64,000 bases of DNA from Arthrobacter sp. SW1 (lineage in GTDB: Bacteria; Actinomycetota; Actinomycetes; Actinomycetales; Micrococcaceae), in the NCBI RefSeq assembly GCF_001766675.1, contig NZ_MJLT01000002.1, forward strand, positions 1-64,000. The letters run 5' to 3'. This document shows, in pieces, positions 59,852 to 64,000 of the stretch. Positions within the stretch are counted from its first letter, which is position 1. Every line of letters starts with the position of its first letter. Position numbers and translations under genes: made by a program. The notes under the pieces are model-generated. The model did not search any database. It saw only the letters and a program-made list of their open reading frames with translations, and was not told where the DNA came from.

Positions 59852-61779
59852 GCGATGCAGATCGTGAGCTCCGTCCGAGCCGTCAGGCACGGCTTCAGTC
59901 GCAATGGAAGCCTACTGGGGTTGAAGATTTGGAACCAGCGGCTTGGGCGGCGTTGCGGCATGATGGATGCACCGCAGTGACGGCTGGCCCAGGAGCGGGA
60001 AAGACTGAGTTTCTCGCCCAACGTGCGGCGTACCTTTTGCAGACCGAAACATGCCCAAACCCAAGAAGGATCCTTGCGATTTCTTTCAAACGGGACTCAG
60101 CTGCGAATCTCGCCCGAAGAGTCGCGTCGCGAGTTCCGGAACACGCAGACAGATTTGTCTCCATGACTTTCGATGCGTTTGCGAAGGGCCTCTTTGACCG
60201 CTTCGCGGCGCTTCTGCCTACGCCGTGGCTCGTTAGCCCGAGAACCTATGACATTCGGTTCTGGACGAGTCGCGAGGTTCAGGTTTTTCTTGATGATTGT
60301 TTGGCCGACGCCCCGGATGACTTGCGTCGCGAAATTTCTGGACTCGACCCATGGAAGTTCCTTGCCGAAGTCGTAGGGACATACTCTCTGCCAGCCGACC
60401 CTGGCACTCCGCCCGTTACAGCTGCTGAATACGCAGCCTGGACATGGTGGCGAGCACGGTACCTTGATACTCAGAGTCCAGCTGTGGATTTCGTGATGAT
60501 CAATCGGTTGGCCGAACTGACGGTGCGGAACAGTCCGGCTCTTCAAAGGGCTATTCGCGCAACGTACCCATTTGTCTTCATCGATGAATTTCAGGATACG
60601 ACCGGTGCCCAATTGAGCTTCCTGAAGGCCCTGTTCTGTTGCCCAGGGGTCACCGTTACCGCGGTAGGCGACCGCAAGCAACGAATCATGGGCTTCGCAG
60701 GAGCCGTTGAAGAGGCAATGCAGCGATACGAGACGGATTTCCAAGCTAAAAAGTTTAGCTTGCTATGGAACTTCCGATCCTCATCTGCCCTCGTCTCGGC
60801 ACAGCGCACGATTGCCTCGAGCTTGGATCCGAATGCGGAGCCTGTCACATCTATGGCGAAAGTGGAGGAAGGACATGATCCGATAGAGATCTGGACTTTC
60901 AACGATGAGAAGCACCAATCAGAGCACATCGCAGCCTGGATTGCTCAGGATATAAGAGCATCGGGCCGCACTGCAGAGGACTTCGTTCTTGTCGCTCGCC
61001 AGAAGGTTGGTGAACTTGAGCCGGCGCTGATAGCTGAATTTTCGAAGCATGAGATCACTTTGCGCAATGACGACACCCAGTACGGCGGGATGCGTCTTCA
61101 GGACCTGCTCAAGCATGATCTGACTCACTTCCTCCTAGGGGTGCTTCGCCTTTCGATCCAGAACGCCGGACTGGTTGCGGAATGGACGGAGACGCTTGCT
61201 CTTCTACGCCGCCTCATTGGCAACGACCAAGACGAGAGATCGGCACGGACAGCCTCCGACCACCTTGGTCAGTTCACGTCCGCGTTCGCACAATGGATCA
61301 GGAACACTCCGATGACATCAGCGAACGCGAGTGACCTTGTCCGGCGGATGACAGCGATCGTTGGCGAGACCTCCCTATCAAGGTTCGTTCGCGGCATGCA
61401 CAGTGGCGACGAGGTCCAGCTCTTTCTTGAAGCCTTCACCAAGAGACTCGAATTCGCGATCGATAATGCTCCGGATTGGGATGATCTTGTTGGCGCATTT
61501 CGCTCAGATGACGCTGTATCGCTCATGACCATTCATCGGAGCAAGGGGCTTGAGTATCATACGGTATTCGTTCTCGGGCTGGATGACGAGCAATGGTGGT
61601 CGATTGCTCGGAACAAAGAGGAAGCCCTTGCGACGTTCTTCGTGGGATTCTCCCGCGCTGGTCATCGTCTCGTTTTTACGTCCTTTGAACGAAGCCAGAA
61701 ACGCAAAGTCCAAGAACTGTATGGATATTTGACTCAAGGAGGGGCGAAGGTCACCAACTGGCAACAGCCCAGGTGTTGA
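59848..61779 (+). CDS. gajB: Gabija GajB-like UvrD/REP helicase
   Basis: A 643-residue superfamily 1A helicase. Motif I is AGPGAGKTEF near residue 46, motif II FVFIDEFQDTTGAQ near 241, motif III TAVGDRKQRIMGFAGA, motif IV LLWNFRSSSALV, motif V SLMTIHRSKGLEYHTVFVLG and motif VI FVGFSRAGHRLVFTS, all complete. In Gabija, GajB binds the GajA tetramer and uses its ATPase to help deplete nucleotides and stop phage DNA replication. The overlap of four bases with gajA couples translation. It is longer than the reference GajB, mainly in the middle (between motifs IV and V), so it may belong to a distinct subgroup. Confidence 0.9.
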   Translation: MSDADRELRPSRQARLQSQWKPTGVEDLEPAAWAALRHDGCTAVTAGPGAGKTEFLAQRAAYLLQTETCPNPRRILAISFKRDSAANLARRVASRVPEHADRFVSMTFDAFAKGLFDRFAALLPTPWLVSPRTYDIRFWTSREVQVFLDDCLADAPDDLRREISGLDPWKFLAEVVGTYSLPADPGTPPVTAAEYAAWTWWRARYLDTQSPAVDFVMINRLAELTVRNSPALQRAIRATYPFVFIDEFQDTTGAQLSFLKALFCCPGVTVTAVGDRKQRIMGFAGAVEEAMQRYETDFQAKKFSLLWNFRSSSALVSAQRTIASSLDPNAEPVTSMAKVEEGHDPIEIWTFNDEKHQSEHIAAWIAQDIRASGRTAEDFVLVARQKVGELEPALIAEFSKHEITLRNDDTQYGGMRLQDLLKHDLTHFLLGVLRLSIQNAGLVAEWTETLALLRRLIGNDQDERSARTASDHLGQFTSAFAQWIRNTPMTSANASDLVRRMTAIVGETSLSRFVRGMHSGDEVQLFLEAFTKRLEFAIDNAPDWDDLVGAFRSDDAVSLMTIHRSKGLEYHTVFVLGLDDEQWWSIARNKEEALATFFVGFSRAGHRLVFTSFERSQKRKVQELYGYLTQGGAKVTNWQQPRC

Positions 61780-62723
61780 GTCAACAATGATGTCTGGGAT
61801 CTTGGACTACTGCCGGACAGGTCCTCTCAAGGATTGCTTCGCCGTTGTGTGTTGTAAGCGGAGCTCGTCGCCACAGGAACAATTGCCCATCTGTGTCTGG
61901 ACGGTTTCCGTCAGGTGGCTGGCAAGCTGAGCTGCATTCTTCTGGACAAGGCTGCGTACCAAGCTGCTGCCGCATCATTGTCGAGAAGGTGTTGCGACGG
62001 ATTGGCACAGGTGAGCGACGCGACACATCACGGTGCAGGCAGTTCTTCGGCCGTCGCCGGATCTACAGAAGTTAGCTGCGGTATTCAGCGCAATGGGGGA
62101 GCAGTGTCCGAACAGTAGGACATCGACTGAGTTGCCTTAAGATCCTGTGCTGCCAAGGAACTTCTTGACACTGCCGCGACTGCAGCGAATTTCGGCGGCA
62201 ATGCGGCGGGTGCCTAGTGGTGGGAGTGATTGGTTGGGCATCAAGACGCTACTTCCTTCGCGGACTTGGGTTCGGTTAGCAGTGATCCTAGCTACGGGTG
62301 GTTGGATACCCCGGGCGAGGCGCGAACCCACCAGGGGCGGGCCACCAAGACTGTTGACCCGATGCTGACTATGGAGAGGGTCAATTCGTCCGAAAGCCGT
62401 GCGGGGCCCGCTCGAATCGATTGCAAGCCCCCGACGAGGGCACCGCGTGCGATCGAGACTTGAATAGTAGGACGTAAATAGAGCTGGCGGGCTGGCCGTT
62501 TTTCACCAGAACTGGCGAGTGTGAGAGTTTGTAGTGCTATAAGCGCGCTTGAGTAGGCCAACTCCCAGACGATGCGCATCGCATGACTCCCGGTTGTGCG
62601 TTGAACACCAAGAACGAAATGAGAGACAAGCTCACCGTGGTCCCGAGAAGCACAAGAACGGCGGAGAGTCAGGGAGCTGGATCTTGATGCATTGGCCGGC
62701 GCTATCGACCACGCTGTGCGGCC
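61780..62723. other. Gene-poor region right of Gabija with a helix-turn-helix scrap
   Basis: About 940 bases. On the minus strand around 62137-62250 a frame reads LPPLGTRRIAAEIRCSRGSV KKFLGS then stop, like the end of a helix-turn-helix gene, with no start and nothing upstream. The rest has only overlapping short frames on both strands. Confidence 0.4.
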
Positions 62724-63662
62724 CTAACGCTGCATCGCGAGACGGCCTCGGGCAAGGAAATCCGCTGGTAAGAGGAAATGGTGTGGAGATATCGTCAGCT
62801 TGTAGGCATCCTTAGTTTCATGCGAGCGTCCAGGAAGTAGTAAGTGACCCCACTCCTTCTCGACGGAAATGTCGAGGCCTAAGGATTCTGCATAGAAATT
62901 GGCCGGTGTTGATGCTCTAATCGCACGCACACTTTCGGTTGCTTCCGACGAAGGACCTGAATAAGCGACCTCGTTCCAACTAACCCAGTCAGGCATTTTG
63001 GGCCGACCGCATCCTTGATTCACTCCGACGAAATAGTGTCGGTTACGAACGGCGTTATTGCCGTTTCCCGCACCAATTTCGATAAGCTGATCAAGGCTCG
63101 AAACTGTCCGTCCCGGTACGTACACCAGTTCACGTTCGTTCGAGGGCTGCCAATTAGCTGCCATCTCTAGTCTATTAAGGGGACGGTCCTGGATTCGAAC
63201 AGTGGTTGACGATGGGGTGCTAAATGTTGGCTTAAAGTCTTCTGCGCAAGCTAGCACAGAATAGATATTAACATTGCCATCTTGGTTCGAAACCGTCATG
63301 ACAGCGAACTTCTCCTGCAGATAAATACGCTGGGTCAGTTTTGGTGCCGAAGAGACCTCCGAGATAATTGCCGGCGTTCCCAGCTTCTCGCGAAAGATAT
63401 CGTCGCTGAAGCCCGCATGCAGTTCCTTGAGAATTCCGTACCAGTAGTCGTTCGGGAACAGGTTCTTCTGCGCGGACGGAAAGAATGCTGCGATTGTCAC
63501 CCACGCCGTGATGACTGCCCCGACACCGAGGAACATCCGGTAAGCCCAATTGCCGAATGTCCGCATCTCCCACTTGGGAAACCTCTGCTCTTTCGCCAGG
63601 GTCGATTTCGATAACTCCTCCTTTCGAACATGAACTTGCCTAGTCTTCTTCCGCATTGCCAT
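62724..63662 (-). CDS. Membrane-anchored ETEC_3214-like protein
   Basis: A 312-residue protein starting at ATG 63662 with AAAGGAG six bases upstream; a longer frame to 63827 lacks support. A basic N-terminus (RKKTRQVHVRKEEL) precedes one membrane helix (MFLGVGAVITAWVTIAAFF), then FPNDYWYGILKELHAGFSDD IFREKLGTP-type sequence and IYLQEKFAVMTVSNQDGNV, phrases that recall the ETEC_3214 domain family, known from genome data only. The C-terminal half is soluble. It lies at the far end of the defence island. Function unknown; assignment rests on memory of the family pattern. Confidence 0.65.
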   Translation of the reverse strand: MAMRKKTRQVHVRKEELSKSTLAKEQRFPKWEMRTFGNWAYRMFLGVGAVITAWVTIAAFFPSAQKNLFPNDYWYGILKELHAGFSDDIFREKLGTPAIISEVSSAPKLTQRIYLQEKFAVMTVSNQDGNVNIYSVLACAEDFKPTFSTPSSTTVRIQDRPLNRLEMAANWQPSNERELVYVPGRTVSSLDQLIEIGAGNGNNAVRNRHYFVGVNQGCGRPKMPDWVSWNEVAYSGPSSEATESVRAIRASTPANFYAESLGLDISVEKEWGHLLLPGRSHETKDAYKLTISPHHFLLPADFLARGRLAMQR

Positions 63663-64000
63663 CAAATCTCCTTTTGTGCAATCAATTACGATCTGGCCTG
63701 ACGGTACAGGACTCCTGCTCCGGAGCGAGATGGTTGGCACCTGACCTCCAGCGAAGGATCCGAACCCCAGGAGCACCTCTGATGAGGCGCACCAATGGTG
63801 CGCCCTGTTCGGTCTGTGGTATTTCACTACAGCTGGTTCGATCCCTTACTTCCGGTCCAGCGCACACCAATTCAAGGCTTACCTCGCGTTGCCATGGGTA
63901 TCCCTCGTCCGTACCCCACGCCCTTGCAAGTACTTAAGCACTGTATGTGCGGTGAACCCCGCTCGTTCTCCAGTCCGCTCCAACGAAAGCCCTGACTCGT
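63663..64000. other. Window end, no gene supported
   Basis: About 340 bases upstream of the membrane-protein gene. GGCGCACCAATGGTGCGCC (63787-63805) is a perfect hairpin; no convincing reading frame or tRNA is seen. Confidence 0.4.

Noticed and set aside
63730..63850. tRNA-like stretch at the window end (GGTTCGGATCC on the minus strand)
   Set aside because: No acceptor stem or anticodon arm could be folded around it.

Overview
The window looks like a chromosome segment from a high-GC actinobacterium, most likely of the Arthrobacter/Pseudarthrobacter group (Micrococcaceae). The signs are the codon use, an Lsr2-family nucleoid protein, SpaA-type sortase pili, class F sortase, Tat and Sec/lipoprotein cargo, and TTG/GTG starts. 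This is recognised from sequence alone; no search was run.

Layout. 1-4.4 kb: the end of an MFS exporter, divergent from a sugar/cyclitol catabolism run (Gfo/Idh/MocA dehydrogenase, TIM-barrel isomerase, second Gfo/Idh/MocA dehydrogenase) with a LacI-type operator and two near-identical promoters. 5.1-17.3 kb (all minus strand except one small ORF): two paralogous 850-residue LuxR/ATPase regulators, an Lsr2-like protein, and a pilus operon (tip adhesin, major pilin, class C sortase). 18.2-24.7 kb: VOC protein, DUF2975/XRE pair with a 19-bp operator, a wrecked phage capsid gene, a membrane protein, and a seven-bladed propeller surface protein coupled to a class F sortase.

24.8-33.6 kb: an eight-gene, nearly overlapping operon around a sedoheptulose-7-phosphate cyclase, with a VOC protein (possible cyclitol epimerase), covalent-FAD oxidase, acyltransferase, SDR, cupins and an MFS exporter, plus a divergent TetR regulator. 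It is probably a C7-cyclitol metabolite cluster. 33.6-36.6 kb: a transposable unit with IS3-type ends and ATG target duplication that carries a chromate transporter and sits in the loop of the TetR terminator hairpin. 36.7-48 kb: secretion-related genes (MacB-like ABC transporter, adaptor, lipoprotein, I36-like secreted protein; a secreted protein/lipoprotein/trypsin cassette; a repeat lipoprotein).

48-64 kb is a defence and conflict island: DUF3846 protein, a two-gene unit with a PD-(D/E)xK nuclease and an unknown 474-residue partner, a frameshifted toxin tail with a DUF6984 immunity-like gene, an unrecognised 396-residue gene, a two-gene CBASS (patatin CapV plus CD-NTase with AGS-C sensor), a Gabija pair (GajA/GajB), and an ETEC_3214-like membrane protein. 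A diverged duplicate of the 3' end of the unrecognised gene lies on the far side of the CBASS cassette, and helix-turn-helix gene scraps lie between the modules, which points to repeated module exchange.

The best candidates for undescribed biology are the two-gene nuclease unit at 49.2-51.2 kb, the unrecognised 396-residue gene with its remnant, the chrA-carrying IS unit, and the cyclitol operon.
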